Shown here in pieces: positions 52,772 through 61,254 of a stretch of 64,000 nt of DNA. The notes beneath the pieces are model-generated. The model saw nothing but the letters and a program-made list of their open reading frames with translations, searched no databases and was not told where the DNA came from. The stretch is from Vogesella mureinivorans (GTDB lineage: Bacteria; Pseudomonadota; Gammaproteobacteria; Burkholderiales; Chromobacteriaceae), in contig NZ_VMTV02000178.1 in assembly GCF_007644035.1 (NCBI RefSeq), positions 186,001 through 250,000 on the forward strand, in the 5' to 3' direction. Each line of letters opens with the position of its first letter. Positions within the stretch are counted from its first letter, which is position 1. The position numbers were made by a program, and so were the translations under genes.

Positions 52772-53887
52772 ATGAGAATAGACAGCCTGTCGCTAGACCT
52801 GAGCAGCCAGCACTACCTGGAGCAAACCCACAGCACGCAGCAGCGCGTGACCTTCTGGCAAGAACGCCCAGGCGAGGCCAGCCCGCAAGACCAGGTAGCC
52901 ATTAGTGAAGACGGCCGCCGCGCCGCCGCCGCCCAGGAAGCCAGCACGCTGGCCAATATCAGCCAGCGCCTGGCAGACAGCAACGCCAGCCAGGCCAGCC
53001 AGGCAAGCAGCAGCGTGGCAGCCAGCGACAACCCGCTAGAGGCCGACCTGAGCCCCACGCTATCGCTGCTGCGCAATATTCTGGAATCCACCTTCGGCAT
53101 CCGCATCGACCTGTCCGATGTGCACCCGCTGGACAAGCAGCACCTGCAAGCGGCGGCACAAGACCAGGCCATGCAAGGCGGCCAGCAACAAGATAACGAG
53201 CCGCGCCGCGACGAGGGCAACGAAGACTGGGGCCTGCGCATCGAGCGCGAAATGCACTACAGCGAGCAGGAAGCGCTGCAGTTTTCCGCCAGCGGCAATA
53301 TCACCACACAAGACGGGCGCAGCATGAGCTTTCAGCTGGATGTGAGCCTGCAGCGCAGCTTTGCCATCAGCAGCAAGGAAACGCTGAACTTTGGCGCCGC
53401 CACACGCGACCCGCTGATGATCAGCCTGGGCAGCGATGCCGGCACGCTGTCCGGCGCCACCGTACAGTTCGATATCGATAACGATGGCCAGAAAAACACC
53501 CTGCCGGTACCCAAAAACGGCGGCTGGCTGGCGCTGGACCGCAACGGTAACGGCAAGATCGACCAGCAAAACGAGCTGTTCGGCCCGCAAAGCGGCAACG
53601 GCTTTGGCGAGTTGGCCGCACTGGACAGCGACGGCAACGGCGCCATCGACGAAGGCGACCCGCTGTTTGCCCGCCTGCAGCTATGGCAAGGCCAGCAAGG
53701 TGGCCAAGACCAGCTGGCCAGCCTGATGGACGTGGGCATCGGCGCCCTGCTGCTACCGCACGTAGACGCCGAATTCCGCCACACCGATGCGGCCAACCAG
53801 ACCGTGGCGCAGATGCGCAAAGCCGGCGTGTACCTGACCGAAGGTGGCCAGGCCGGGCTGATTTCGCAGCTAGACCTTACCGCCTGA
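52772..53887 (+). CDS. Protein with EF-hand-like calcium loops, unknown function
   Basis: 371 residues from ATG 52772 (AGGAG eight bases upstream). No signal peptide or membrane segment. N-terminal third is Ser/Ala/Gln-rich and probably disordered (NASQASQASSSVAASDN). A middle beta region (LQFSASGNITTQDGRSMSFQ) precedes acidic loops: DIDNDGQKN (about 233), DRNGNGKIDQQNE (about 255) and DSDGNGAIDEGD (about 285), the latter two matching DxDxDG calcium loops with LFGP between. Similar proteins occur as hypothetical proteins in marine and freshwater proteobacteria. Monocistronic; ends in a 17-bp hairpin. Function unknown. Confidence 0.78.
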   Translation: MRIDSLSLDLSSQHYLEQTHSTQQRVTFWQERPGEASPQDQVAISEDGRRAAAAQEASTLANISQRLADSNASQASQASSSVAASDNPLEADLSPTLSLLRNILESTFGIRIDLSDVHPLDKQHLQAAAQDQAMQGGQQQDNEPRRDEGNEDWGLRIEREMHYSEQEALQFSASGNITTQDGRSMSFQLDVSLQRSFAISSKETLNFGAATRDPLMISLGSDAGTLSGATVQFDIDNDGQKNTLPVPKNGGWLALDRNGNGKIDQQNELFGPQSGNGFGELAALDSDGNGAIDEGDPLFARLQLWQGQQGGQDQLASLMDVGIGALLLPHVDAEFRHTDAANQTVAQMRKAGVYLTEGGQAGLISQLDLTA

Positions 53888-53904
53888 TTTTGCCCTGCCC
53901 ACAA

Positions 53905-53942
53905 CAACAAGGGCGGCCTGCATGCGCAGGCCGCCCTTGTTG
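53905..53942. terminator. Shared hairpin between convergent genes
   Basis: A perfect 17-bp inverted repeat with a 4-base loop lies between the EF-hand-like gene and the oppositely directed tetR gene. No strong T run on either side, but its position and stability fit a two-way transcription end. Confidence 0.75.
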
Positions 53943-53961
53943 CATATTTCCCGCCCCGGCT

Positions 53962-54576
53962 TCAGGCGCGAGCGCTTGACGGTGCGTAGCCGGCCATAAA
54001 CACCTCTACCGCCGCCGCTACCGCTTCGGTAATGGCCTCGTCGGCGGGCATCTCGCGCGCGCCGACAATAAACCACTCCATGAACTCGGCCTCCAGCAAG
54101 GCCAGCAGGTGTACCGCTGCCGTCCACGGCTTGGCCTGGCGCAGGCGGCCTGCTTGCATCTGCCCTTCCAGAAACGTGGCCAGCTTGCCCCAGCCTATGG
54201 CCGGGCCATTATCAAAAAACAGCTGCCCCACTCCGGAGCGGCGCCCCTCCCCCAGCACAATGCCGCGCAGGGCGGCGATTTCCGGGCTGAGCAGGTTGCG
54301 CAGCATCTGCTCGCCAAAGCGCAGCAGCGCGCCGCGCAGGTCGCCATCGGCCGTCAGGCGCGCGTGGGCCTGGCTCATGCGCTCTTCCGCCAGCGTTTTC
54401 ATCACCATCAGGAACAGCTCTTCCTTGGATGGAAAGTAGCTATACAGCGTGGCCTTGGAGCCACCAGCGCGGCTGGCGATTTCCGCCATCGACGTCGCCT
54501 CGTAGCCCTTTTCCATAAACACCGCAGCCGCGGCATCCACAATGCTCTGGCGTTTTGCCTCGGTTTTGACGCGCAT
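53962..54576 (-). CDS. TetR-family repressor of the adjacent efflux operon
   Basis: 204 residues from ATG 54576. N-terminal helix-turn-helix (AAAAVFMEKGYEATSMAEIA, then RAGGSKATLYSYFPSKEELF) is typical TetR; the C-terminal part is the AcrR/TetR C-domain type ligand-binding region (LRNLLSPEIAALRGIVLGEG). It is divergent from the OMF-EmrA-EmrB operon and two palindromes lie in the 102-base gap, so it most likely represses that operon and itself until a drug binds. Confidence 0.9.
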   Translation of the reverse strand: MRVKTEAKRQSIVDAAAAVFMEKGYEATSMAEIASRAGGSKATLYSYFPSKEELFLMVMKTLAEERMSQAHARLTADGDLRGALLRFGEQMLRNLLSPEIAALRGIVLGEGRRSGVGQLFFDNGPAIGWGKLATFLEGQMQAGRLRQAKPWTAAVHLLALLEAEFMEWFIVGAREMPADEAITEAVAAAVEVFMAGYAPSSARA

Positions 54577-54592
54577 GCCTACCCCCCAATAC

Positions 54593-54608
54593 TGAACCAA
54601 TCGGTTCA
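54593..54608. promoter_or_regulatory. Palindromic operator 1 (TetR side)
   Basis: TGAACC-AATC-GGTTCA, a 6-bp inverted repeat 17 bases upstream of tetR, placed to cover the tetR promoter or start. Confidence 0.6.
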
Positions 54609-54616
54609 ATTTAATC

Positions 54617-54646
54617 TTGACAGCCATTGTACACCACGATTATAAC
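54617..54646 (+). promoter_or_regulatory. Sigma-70 promoter of the efflux operon
   Basis: TTGACA (54617-54622), 17-18 base spacer and TTATAA/TATAAC (54640-54646). Start of transcription is expected near 54653, 25 bases before the OMF start codon. Confidence 0.65.
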
Positions 54647-54660
54647 TGTACCGTACAGTT
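54644..54660. promoter_or_regulatory. Palindromic operator 2 overlapping the efflux promoter
   Basis: AACTGTAC-C-GTACAGTT, a perfect 8-bp inverted repeat around one base. It overlaps the -10 box and start point, where a bound TetR dimer would block the promoter. Confidence 0.7.
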
Positions 54661-54678
54661 TAATTATTGACCGAAATC

Positions 54679-56118
54679 ATGACCCAGACCCCCACCGCCC
54701 CCCTTGCGCGCACCCGGCTAGCCCTGCTGCTGGGTGCCGGCAGCCTGCTGGCCGGCTGCGCCAGCGTTCCCGACCTGCCCGCCAGCCCTGACCTGCTGCC
54801 GGCCAATCAGCTGCAAAGTAGCCAGAGCCTGCCAGCCAGCCAGGGCGAGTGGGCAGGCGAACACTGGTGGCAACGCTACCAGGACGCGCAGCTGAACCAG
54901 CTCATGCAAGAAGCGCTGGCCCAGTCGCCATCGCTGGCCAGCGCCCGTGCCCGCCTGCTGCAGGCCGACGGCCTGGCGCAGCAAGCCGGCGCGCTGCAGC
55001 AGCCCAGCGTCAGCGCTAACGCCGACTTCACCCGCCTGCGCCAGAGTATGAACAACGGCATGCCGGCCGCCTTTGTACCGCCGGGCTTCAACACCAGCAG
55101 CCGCGTGGCGCTGGATGTCAGCTACGAGCTGGATTTCTGGGGCAAGAACCGCAGCGCCATTGCCGCCGCCAGCAGCGAGCAAGCCGCCGCCCAGGCCGAG
55201 CTGGCGCAAAGCCAGCTGCTGCTCACCAGCGCCGTGGCCAGCCAGTACGCCGAGCTGGCGCGGCTGTTTGCCGACCGTGACGCCTGCCAGCAGGCGCTGA
55301 AAGTACGCAGCCAAAGCGAAGGCCTGATACGCGAACGCGAAAGCCAGGGCCTGGAAAACCGCGCCAGCGTAGCGCAGGCTGCCTCGCGCCGCGCCGCCGC
55401 TGCGGCCGACCTGCTGGCCGCCGACGAAGCCATTACCCTGCAGCGCCAGGCACTGGCCGCCCTGCTGGGCGCCGGCCCCGACCGAGGCCTGGCCCTGCAA
55501 CGCCCGGCGCTGAGCGTGAACCAGGCGCAGGCACTGCCCGCCCAGCTGCAAGCCAACCTGATCGGCCACCGCCCCGACCTGGCCGCCGCCCGCCTGCGCG
55601 CCGAGGCTGCCGCCAGCCGCATCCGGGTCGCCCGCGCCGGCTTCTACCCCAATGTCAACCTGAGCGCCTATGTAGGCAGCCAGAGCCTGGGGCTGGATGC
55701 GCTCACCCGTGCTGGCTCCGGCATTGCCGGCTTCGGCCCTGCCATCAGCCTGCCACTGTTCCGCCAGGACGCGCTGCAAGGCAGCTACCGCAGCGCACGC
55801 GGCGAGTACGACAGCGCCGTAGCCAGCTACAACCAGACCCTGCTGCAAGCATTACAGGACATCGCCCAGGCCTATACCCGCCAGCAAGGGTTGGCCGCAC
55901 AGCTGGCAGAGCGCAGCCAGGCGCTGGACGCCGCCCAGCGTGCGTGGGAGCTCACCCACGACCGCTACCAGGGCGGCCTGGCCAGCTACCTGGACGTACT
56001 GAATGCCGAAGACAGCGTGATCGCCACCCGCCGCACGCTGGCCCAGCTGCAAAGCCAGCAGGCCCAGCTGGACATCGCCCTGACCAAGGCCCTGGGTGGC
56101 AGCAGCCGCCCGGCCTGA
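54679..56118 (+). CDS. NodT-family outer-membrane efflux lipoprotein (EmrAB partner)
   Basis: 479 residues from ATG 54679 (a TTG 12 bases upstream is possible; neither has a clear Shine-Dalgarno). Lipobox LLAG|C at about 24-27. Two OEP repeats: HWWQRYQDAQLNQLMQEALA and, later, IGHRPDLAAARLRAEAAASR; FDxG-like turn in VALDVSYELDFWGKNR. It is the outer duct for the EmrA/EmrB pump encoded directly after. First gene of the operon; emrA starts 34 bases downstream. Confidence 0.92.
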   Translation: MTQTPTAPLARTRLALLLGAGSLLAGCASVPDLPASPDLLPANQLQSSQSLPASQGEWAGEHWWQRYQDAQLNQLMQEALAQSPSLASARARLLQADGLAQQAGALQQPSVSANADFTRLRQSMNNGMPAAFVPPGFNTSSRVALDVSYELDFWGKNRSAIAAASSEQAAAQAELAQSQLLLTSAVASQYAELARLFADRDACQQALKVRSQSEGLIRERESQGLENRASVAQAASRRAAAAADLLAADEAITLQRQALAALLGAGPDRGLALQRPALSVNQAQALPAQLQANLIGHRPDLAAARLRAEAAASRIRVARAGFYPNVNLSAYVGSQSLGLDALTRAGSGIAGFGPAISLPLFRQDALQGSYRSARGEYDSAVASYNQTLLQALQDIAQAYTRQQGLAAQLAERSQALDAAQRAWELTHDRYQGGLASYLDVLNAEDSVIATRRTLAQLQSQQAQLDIALTKALGGSSRPA

Positions 56119-56152
56119 CCCGACACATACTATTGAGAGAAAGCACCCCATC

Positions 56153-57316
56153 ATGAGCGAACACACCCAAGCCCTCCCCGCCCAGGACACCCCCACCCAA
56201 GCCATGCCGGCCGATGCGGCCAACCCTGGCGCGCGCCGCAAAACCCTGTTTGCCCTGCTGGGCGGCGTGGTAGCCGTGGGCGCCGTGGCCTACGGCAGCT
56301 ACTGGTATCTGGTGGCCTCGCACCATGTCAGCACCGACAACGCCTACGTGGCCGCCGAAATGGCGCAGCTCACCCCCGAAGTAGGCGGCACCGTGCGCCA
56401 GGTGAATGTGGTGGACACCCAGGCGGTGAAACGCGGCGACGTGCTGGTAACGCTGGACGACACCGACGCCCGCCTGGCGCTGACCCAGGCCGAAGCCGAG
56501 CTGGCGCGCGCCCAGCGCCGCGTGCAAGGCTACCTGGCCAGCGATGAAGGCCTCGGCGCCCAGGTACAAGCCCGCGCCGCCGAACAGGTACGCAGCCAGG
56601 CGCAGCTGGTTTCGGCGCAAGCCGAGCTGGAGCGCGCCCGCCTGGACTACAACCGCCGCCAGGCACTGGCCAAAAACGGCTCGGTATCCGGTGAAGAAGT
56701 CAGCAATGCCCGCAGCGCACTGAACGTAGCCGAGGCCGCCCACCAGGCCGCCGAAGCGGCCGCCAGACAGAGCGCGGCCAACCTGCGCGCCGCCGAAGGC
56801 AGCCTGAAAGCCAACCAGACGCTGACCCGCGACACCAGTGTGGAGACCAACCCGGAAGTGGCACTGGCGCGCGCCAAGCGTGACCAAGCCCGCGTAGACC
56901 TGGCGCGCACCGTGATTCGCGCCCCGGTAGACGGCGTGGTCGCCAAACGCCAGGTACAGCTGGGCCAGCGCGTACAGGCCGGCAGCCAATTATTGTCCGT
57001 GGTGCCGCTGCAGGCCGTGCACGTGGATGCCAACTTCAAGGAAGCCCAGCTGCGTACCGTGCGCATTGGCCAGCCGGTGACGCTAAAGGCTGACCTGTAC
57101 GGTAGCGAGGTGGCCTACCACGGCAAGGTAGCCGGCCTGGCCGGTGGCTCCGGTGCGGCGTTTGCCACCATTCCGGCACAGAACGCCACCGGCAACTGGA
57201 TCAAGGTGGTACAGCGCGTGCCGGTACGCATCGCGCTGGACCCGGCCGAGCTGCGCCAGCACCCGCTGCAAGTGGGGCTGTCGATGACCGCCACCATCGA
57301 CACCCGTAGCGAATAA
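56153..57316 (+). CDS. emrA: EmrA-type membrane fusion protein
   Basis: 387 residues from ATG 56153. Cytoplasmic start, one membrane helix (about 33-53), HHVSTDNAYVAAEMAQLTPE (the EmrA/HlyD beginning of the periplasmic part), coiled-coil hairpin, lipoyl half TVIRAPVDGVVAKRQVQLGQ and beta-barrel ending GLSMTATIDT. It connects the MFS pump EmrB with the outer-membrane channel for drug export. The next gene begins nine bases downstream. Confidence 0.93.
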   Translation: MSEHTQALPAQDTPTQAMPADAANPGARRKTLFALLGGVVAVGAVAYGSYWYLVASHHVSTDNAYVAAEMAQLTPEVGGTVRQVNVVDTQAVKRGDVLVTLDDTDARLALTQAEAELARAQRRVQGYLASDEGLGAQVQARAAEQVRSQAQLVSAQAELERARLDYNRRQALAKNGSVSGEEVSNARSALNVAEAAHQAAEAAARQSAANLRAAEGSLKANQTLTRDTSVETNPEVALARAKRDQARVDLARTVIRAPVDGVVAKRQVQLGQRVQAGSQLLSVVPLQAVHVDANFKEAQLRTVRIGQPVTLKADLYGSEVAYHGKVAGLAGGSGAAFATIPAQNATGNWIKVVQRVPVRIALDPAELRQHPLQVGLSMTATIDTRSE

Positions 57317-57325
57317 GGAGGCCGC

Positions 57326-58855
57326 ATGTCCGCGCCCAACTCCCCGCCTATTGTCCCGCTGCAAGGCGGCCAGCTATGGCTGGCGGCCCTGCTGCTGGCT
57401 GCGGCCAACTTTGTGGCCGTGCTGGACACCACCATTGCCAACGTGTCGGTACCCAATATCGCTGGCAGCCTGGGCGTGTCGTCCAGCCAGGGTACCTATG
57501 TCATCACGTCTTACGCGGTGGCCGAGGCCATTACCGTACCGCTGACCGGCTGGCTGGCGGCGCGCTTTGGCACCGTGCGGCTGTTTGCCGGCGCCATGAT
57601 GCTGTTCGGCGTGTTTTCGCTGCTGTGCGGCATGGCCACCTCGCTGGAAATGCTGATCCTGTTCCGCGTGCTGCAAGGCCTGGCCGGCGGCCCGCTGATG
57701 CCGATGTCGCAAACGCTGCTGCTGCAGATTTTCCCCAAAGAAAAAGCCGGCGCCGCCATTGGTCTGTGGAGCATGACCACGCTGGTGGCGCCCATCATGG
57801 GCCCCATTCTGGGTGGCGTGCTGTGCGACGAAGCCAGCTGGCCGTGGATCTTCTACATCAACGTGCCCATCGCCATTGCCTGCGGCTACTTTGGCTGGCA
57901 CCTGCTCAAACGCTACCAGAGCCCCCTCATGAAGATGCGCTTTGACACCATTGGCCTGGCGCTGCTGGTGCTGTGGGTGGGCGCGTTCCAGATCATGATC
58001 GACGAAGGCAAAAACCTGGACTGGTTCGGCTCGCCCATCATCGTGGGCCTGGCCGTGGTCAGCGCCATCGGCTTTGCCGCCTTCATGATCTGGGAGCTCA
58101 CCGAGCGCGACCCGGTGGTGAACCTGCGCGTGTTCCGCCACCGCGGTTACTGGGTCAGCGTGGCCACCATCTCGCTGGCGTTCGGCTCGTTTTTTGGTGC
58201 CACGGTGCTCACGCCGCAGTGGCTACAGGCCTATATGGGCTACACCGCCACCGAAGCCGGCCACGCCACCGCCATGAGCGGCATCCTGGCCGTGCTGGTA
58301 GCCCCGCTGGCCGCGCAGCTATCGCAAAAGATGGACCCGCGCCCACTGGTGTTTGCCGGCGTGATGTGGCTGGGGGCGGTTACCCTGTACCGCAGCTTTG
58401 GCACCACCGATATGGGCTTCTGGCAGGTGGCGCTGCCGCTGCTGTTCCAGGGGGTGGGCATGCCGTTTTTCTTTGTGCCGCTTACCGGCCTGGCCATGGC
58501 CAGCGTCGAGCCGGAAGAAATGGCGTCTGCCGCCGGGCTGATGAGCTTCATGCGTACGCTGGCCGGTGCGTTTGCCACCTCCATCGTGACCACCGCGTGG
58601 GACGACAAGGCCAGCCACTACCACGCCGAGCTCACCGCGCTGGTGGATAGCACACCGCAGGCGCTGCAGCAGCTGGGCAACGGCAGCATCGACGCCGGCC
58701 GCGAGCAGCTATCGCAGCTGATCCAGGCGCAAAGCATCATGCTGTCCACCAACGAGCTGTTCTGGCTGTCCGGCCTGTCCTTCGTACTGGCTGCGTGCAT
58801 GATCTGGCTGGCACCGCGCCCCACCCGCGTGGCCGATACCAGCCAGGCGCATTAA
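57326..58855 (+). CDS. emrB: EmrB-type drug:H+ antiporter (DHA2 family, 14 TM)
   Basis: 509 residues with 14 predicted membrane helices. Motif D1 LDTTIANVSVPNIAGSLG, motif A GWLAARFGTVRLF, motif C-like LMPMSQTLLLQIFPKEKAGA and GLWSMTTLVAPIMGPILGG identify the EmrB/QacA group. It uses the proton gradient to expel hydrophobic drugs via EmrA and the OMF. AAGGAGG at ideal distance. Last gene of the operon; ends at a 14-bp hairpin. Confidence 0.94.
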   Translation: MSAPNSPPIVPLQGGQLWLAALLLAAANFVAVLDTTIANVSVPNIAGSLGVSSSQGTYVITSYAVAEAITVPLTGWLAARFGTVRLFAGAMMLFGVFSLLCGMATSLEMLILFRVLQGLAGGPLMPMSQTLLLQIFPKEKAGAAIGLWSMTTLVAPIMGPILGGVLCDEASWPWIFYINVPIAIACGYFGWHLLKRYQSPLMKMRFDTIGLALLVLWVGAFQIMIDEGKNLDWFGSPIIVGLAVVSAIGFAAFMIWELTERDPVVNLRVFRHRGYWVSVATISLAFGSFFGATVLTPQWLQAYMGYTATEAGHATAMSGILAVLVAPLAAQLSQKMDPRPLVFAGVMWLGAVTLYRSFGTTDMGFWQVALPLLFQGVGMPFFFVPLTGLAMASVEPEEMASAAGLMSFMRTLAGAFATSIVTTAWDDKASHYHAELTALVDSTPQALQQLGNGSIDAGREQLSQLIQAQSIMLSTNELFWLSGLSFVLAACMIWLAPRPTRVADTSQAH

Positions 58856-58857
58856 AG

Positions 58858-58867
58858 GTTGGCCGCA
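58858..58867 (+). repeat. Intergenic copy of the GTTGGCCGCA motif
   Basis: Exact 10-mer starting two bases after the emrB stop codon and ahead of the terminator hairpin. Confidence 0.6.
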
Positions 58868-58878
58868 GCATAAGCGCA

Positions 58879-58909
58879 CAAGGCCTGCCGGCATAGCCGG
58901 CAGGCCTTG
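58879..58909. terminator. Shared hairpin between emrB and the third TonB receptor
   Basis: CAAGGCCTGCCGGC-ATA-GCCGGCAGGCCTTG, 14 bp perfect, between converging genes. No long T run on either side. Confidence 0.75.
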
Positions 58910-58933
58910 CGCGTTAACGGGCCACTACCCTGA

Positions 58934-60994
58934 TCAGAAGCGGTAACGCGTGCTCAGCAGCAGCTGGCGCGGGTTGCCCGGCATGATCTGCGCACTGGAG
59001 GTGGCGCTGACGTAGTAGCGGCGGTCGCTCAGGTTTTCTACCGCAAGCGTGGCATCCCAGGTTTTCTGGCGGTAGCCGGCGCGGGCGTCCCAGCGCTGGT
59101 AAGCCGGCAGCACGGTGGTATTGGCGCTATCGGCAAAACGCTTGCCCACGGCGGTAATGCCGACTTCGCCAAACCAGCCCTGGCTGGCGTCCATACCCAC
59201 AAACAGGCTGCCGTTATGGCGGGAGACGTTGGCCGGGCGCTTGCCCTGGTTGGCCGGCTCGGCGCGCACCAGGCTGGCGTCTTGCACTGCCACGCCACCC
59301 CGCAGGTAGGCCTGGCCTGGCAGGCGCGCCTGGGCGCTCAGCTCGATGCCTTCGCTACGCTGCAGGCCGGTGAGAATGGTGCGGCTGGGGTCGGCCGGGT
59401 CGGTGGTGCGGCGGTTGTACAGCTCCAGACGGTATAGCGACAGCGTGGTGGCCACGCGCTGGCCCAGCCAGTCGCTCTTGATGCCGGTTTCGTACAAGCG
59501 GGTGTATTCCGGGTCCAGCACATTACCCTGGCTGCCCAGGGTGAGGCCGATCAGGCTGCCGCCCACCGGGGCGAAGGTCTTGCTGTAGCTGGCGTACAGC
59601 GCGTGCGCCGGCAGGCCGTTCCACACCACGCCCAGGCGCGGGCTCAGGCTGCTGCTATTGCGCGATTCGCTAGCGCCCGTATCCAGCCGGCGGCTGCTGA
59701 CATGAAACACGTCGTGGCGCAGGCCGGCCAGCAGCTGCCAGTCGCCCAGCGTCAGCTGGTCTTGCGCGTACACGCCACGGCTGCGCACCTGGTGGCGGGC
59801 GTCGCTGTTCAGGCGCATGGCGCCGTTGTACTGCGCCAGCGCCTCGGGGCGGAACAGGTTGGCCGCAGCGATGGCGCTGGCGTTGTTGTACAGCTTGGGG
59901 CTGCGCTCTTGCCAGCCCTGGTCTATGCCCAGCAGCAGCTGGTGCTTGATATTGCCGCTGTAGACCTCGCCTTCCAGCTCGGTCTGGCTGATCAGGTTGT
60001 CGGCCTGCAGGTCTTGCTGCCAGCGCTGGCGACTGACATTGCTGCCGGAGACGCCAGTGACGTAGGTATTGTCGAACTGGCTATCCAGGCGGATCAGGCC
60101 CAGCAGGTGGCGCAGCTGCCACTGGGCGTTGATGTCGTAGCTCAGGCGCGAGCGCAGCGACTGCGATACGTCATGGATGTAGTCGCGGCGGGTGTCGCTA
60201 TACACGCTCTCGCGCGGTACGTTGGCCGCAGCGCCGTTGACGCCAGGAATGCCACGGTCCGGCGTGCGGGTGTGTTCGTTGTACTCGTACTGCAGCAGCC
60301 AGTTCAGGTCCGGTGCCAGGCGCCAGTTCAGCGACGGCGCAAACAGCTTGCGGGTGCCGTCCACGCCGTTGCGGAAGCTGCCGTACTCTTCTTGTGCGGC
60401 ATTCAGGCGCACGCGGATATCGTCGCGCCATTCGCCGTTCAGGTCGGCTTGCAGGCGGTAGCGGTCATTGCTGCCTACCTCGGCGCTTACCGTGGACGGC
60501 AGGCCTTTTTGCGGGCGTTTGCTGATGCGGTTCACGATGCCGCCGCTGCTGCCACGGCCGTACAGCACCGCTGCCGGGCCTTTCAGCACTTCTACGCGCT
60601 CGATATTGCCCAGGTCGCGGGTGTACTGCATATCGTCGCGAAAACCATCCAGATACATATCGGTACCGGCGCCAAAGCCACGAATGGTCACGCCGTCAAA
60701 ACGGGTATCGCCGCTGGCGTCTACACCCGGCACGCCTACCAGCGCCTGGCTGAGGCTACGCTGGCCGTAGGCGGTGATCTGCTCTGCTTTTACGCTGTCG
60801 ATGGTTTGCGGCACCAGTTTGGCCGGGGTGCGGGTGCGGGTAGCGGTAGTCACATCCGGCAGGCTGGCGGCGGTAGCGGCGGTATCGCCGGCCGTCACGG
60901 TAACAGTAGGCAAGGTGACATCGGCCAGCGCCGGGCCGGCCAGCGCGGCCAGCACCAGTAGTGGCAGGGTTCGGGGAGTAAGCGTGTGCATCAT
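58934..60994 (-). CDS. TonB-dependent siderophore receptor
   Basis: 686 residues from ATG 60994 (a second ATG follows at once). Signal peptide (AGPALA|DV), TonB box region VTLPTVTVTAG, plug (LVPQTIDSVKAEQITAYGQR, VTIRGFGAGTDMYLDGFRDD, NIERVEVLKGPAAVLYGRGS) and barrel ending LLLSTRYRF. IRGF, YLDG and GSSGGIVNRISK are those of hydroxamate/catecholate siderophore receptors (FhuE/FoxA-like branch). It lies apart from the other two receptors and is divergent from the DUF2325 gene with Fur-like sites between. Substrate unknown. Confidence 0.92.
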   Translation of the reverse strand: MMHTLTPRTLPLLVLAALAGPALADVTLPTVTVTAGDTAATAASLPDVTTATRTRTPAKLVPQTIDSVKAEQITAYGQRSLSQALVGVPGVDASGDTRFDGVTIRGFGAGTDMYLDGFRDDMQYTRDLGNIERVEVLKGPAAVLYGRGSSGGIVNRISKRPQKGLPSTVSAEVGSNDRYRLQADLNGEWRDDIRVRLNAAQEEYGSFRNGVDGTRKLFAPSLNWRLAPDLNWLLQYEYNEHTRTPDRGIPGVNGAAANVPRESVYSDTRRDYIHDVSQSLRSRLSYDINAQWQLRHLLGLIRLDSQFDNTYVTGVSGSNVSRQRWQQDLQADNLISQTELEGEVYSGNIKHQLLLGIDQGWQERSPKLYNNASAIAAANLFRPEALAQYNGAMRLNSDARHQVRSRGVYAQDQLTLGDWQLLAGLRHDVFHVSSRRLDTGASESRNSSSLSPRLGVVWNGLPAHALYASYSKTFAPVGGSLIGLTLGSQGNVLDPEYTRLYETGIKSDWLGQRVATTLSLYRLELYNRRTTDPADPSRTILTGLQRSEGIELSAQARLPGQAYLRGGVAVQDASLVRAEPANQGKRPANVSRHNGSLFVGMDASQGWFGEVGITAVGKRFADSANTTVLPAYQRWDARAGYRQKTWDATLAVENLSDRRYYVSATSSAQIMPGNPRQLLLSTRYRF

Positions 60995-61013
60995 GCGTTT
61001 CGGGTCCGGAAAG

Positions 61014-61023
61014 GTTGGCCGCC
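61014..61023 (+). repeat. Intergenic copy of the motif, GTTGGCCGCC variant
   Basis: Nine-base core with C in the last position, in the leader between the TonB receptor start and its Fur-like box. Confidence 0.5.
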
Positions 61024-61064
61024 GCGGCCGTCTTGGCGGCGCGGCTGTTGTCATGGGTCGCGAA

Positions 61065-61079
61065 TAATACTGATTGTTA
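61065..61079 (-). promoter_or_regulatory. Probable Fur box of the third TonB receptor
   Basis: TAACAATCAGTATTA (minus) fits the Fur 7-1-7 consensus at 10 of 14 positions, about 70 bases before the receptor start. Confidence 0.55.
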
Positions 61080-61177
61080 TTTACTGCATCAACCCTGATA
61101 CAAAGGCGGCTACCCGGCAGACACACCGGTCAGTCTTTGACATTTGTCATATCAATACGACAGTCACAAACATTTAA

Positions 61178-61192
61178 TGAGAATTATTCTTG
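61178..61192 (+). promoter_or_regulatory. Fur-like box 1 upstream of DUF2325
   Basis: TGAGAATTATTCTTG agrees with the Fur 7-1-7 consensus at 10 of 14 positions. It is separated by only ten bases from the second box, suggesting cooperative binding of two Fur dimers. Confidence 0.6.
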
Positions 61193-61202
61193 ATAGCAAG
61201 AA

Positions 61203-61217
61203 TGAGAATGGCTATCA
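61203..61217 (+). promoter_or_regulatory. Fur-like box 2 upstream of DUF2325
   Basis: TGAGAATGGCTATCA agrees at 11 of 14 positions and lies 38 bases before the start codon. Confidence 0.65.
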
Positions 61218-61254
61218 TCCACACATCAAATCAATCAATGCAGGAGTGGATGAC

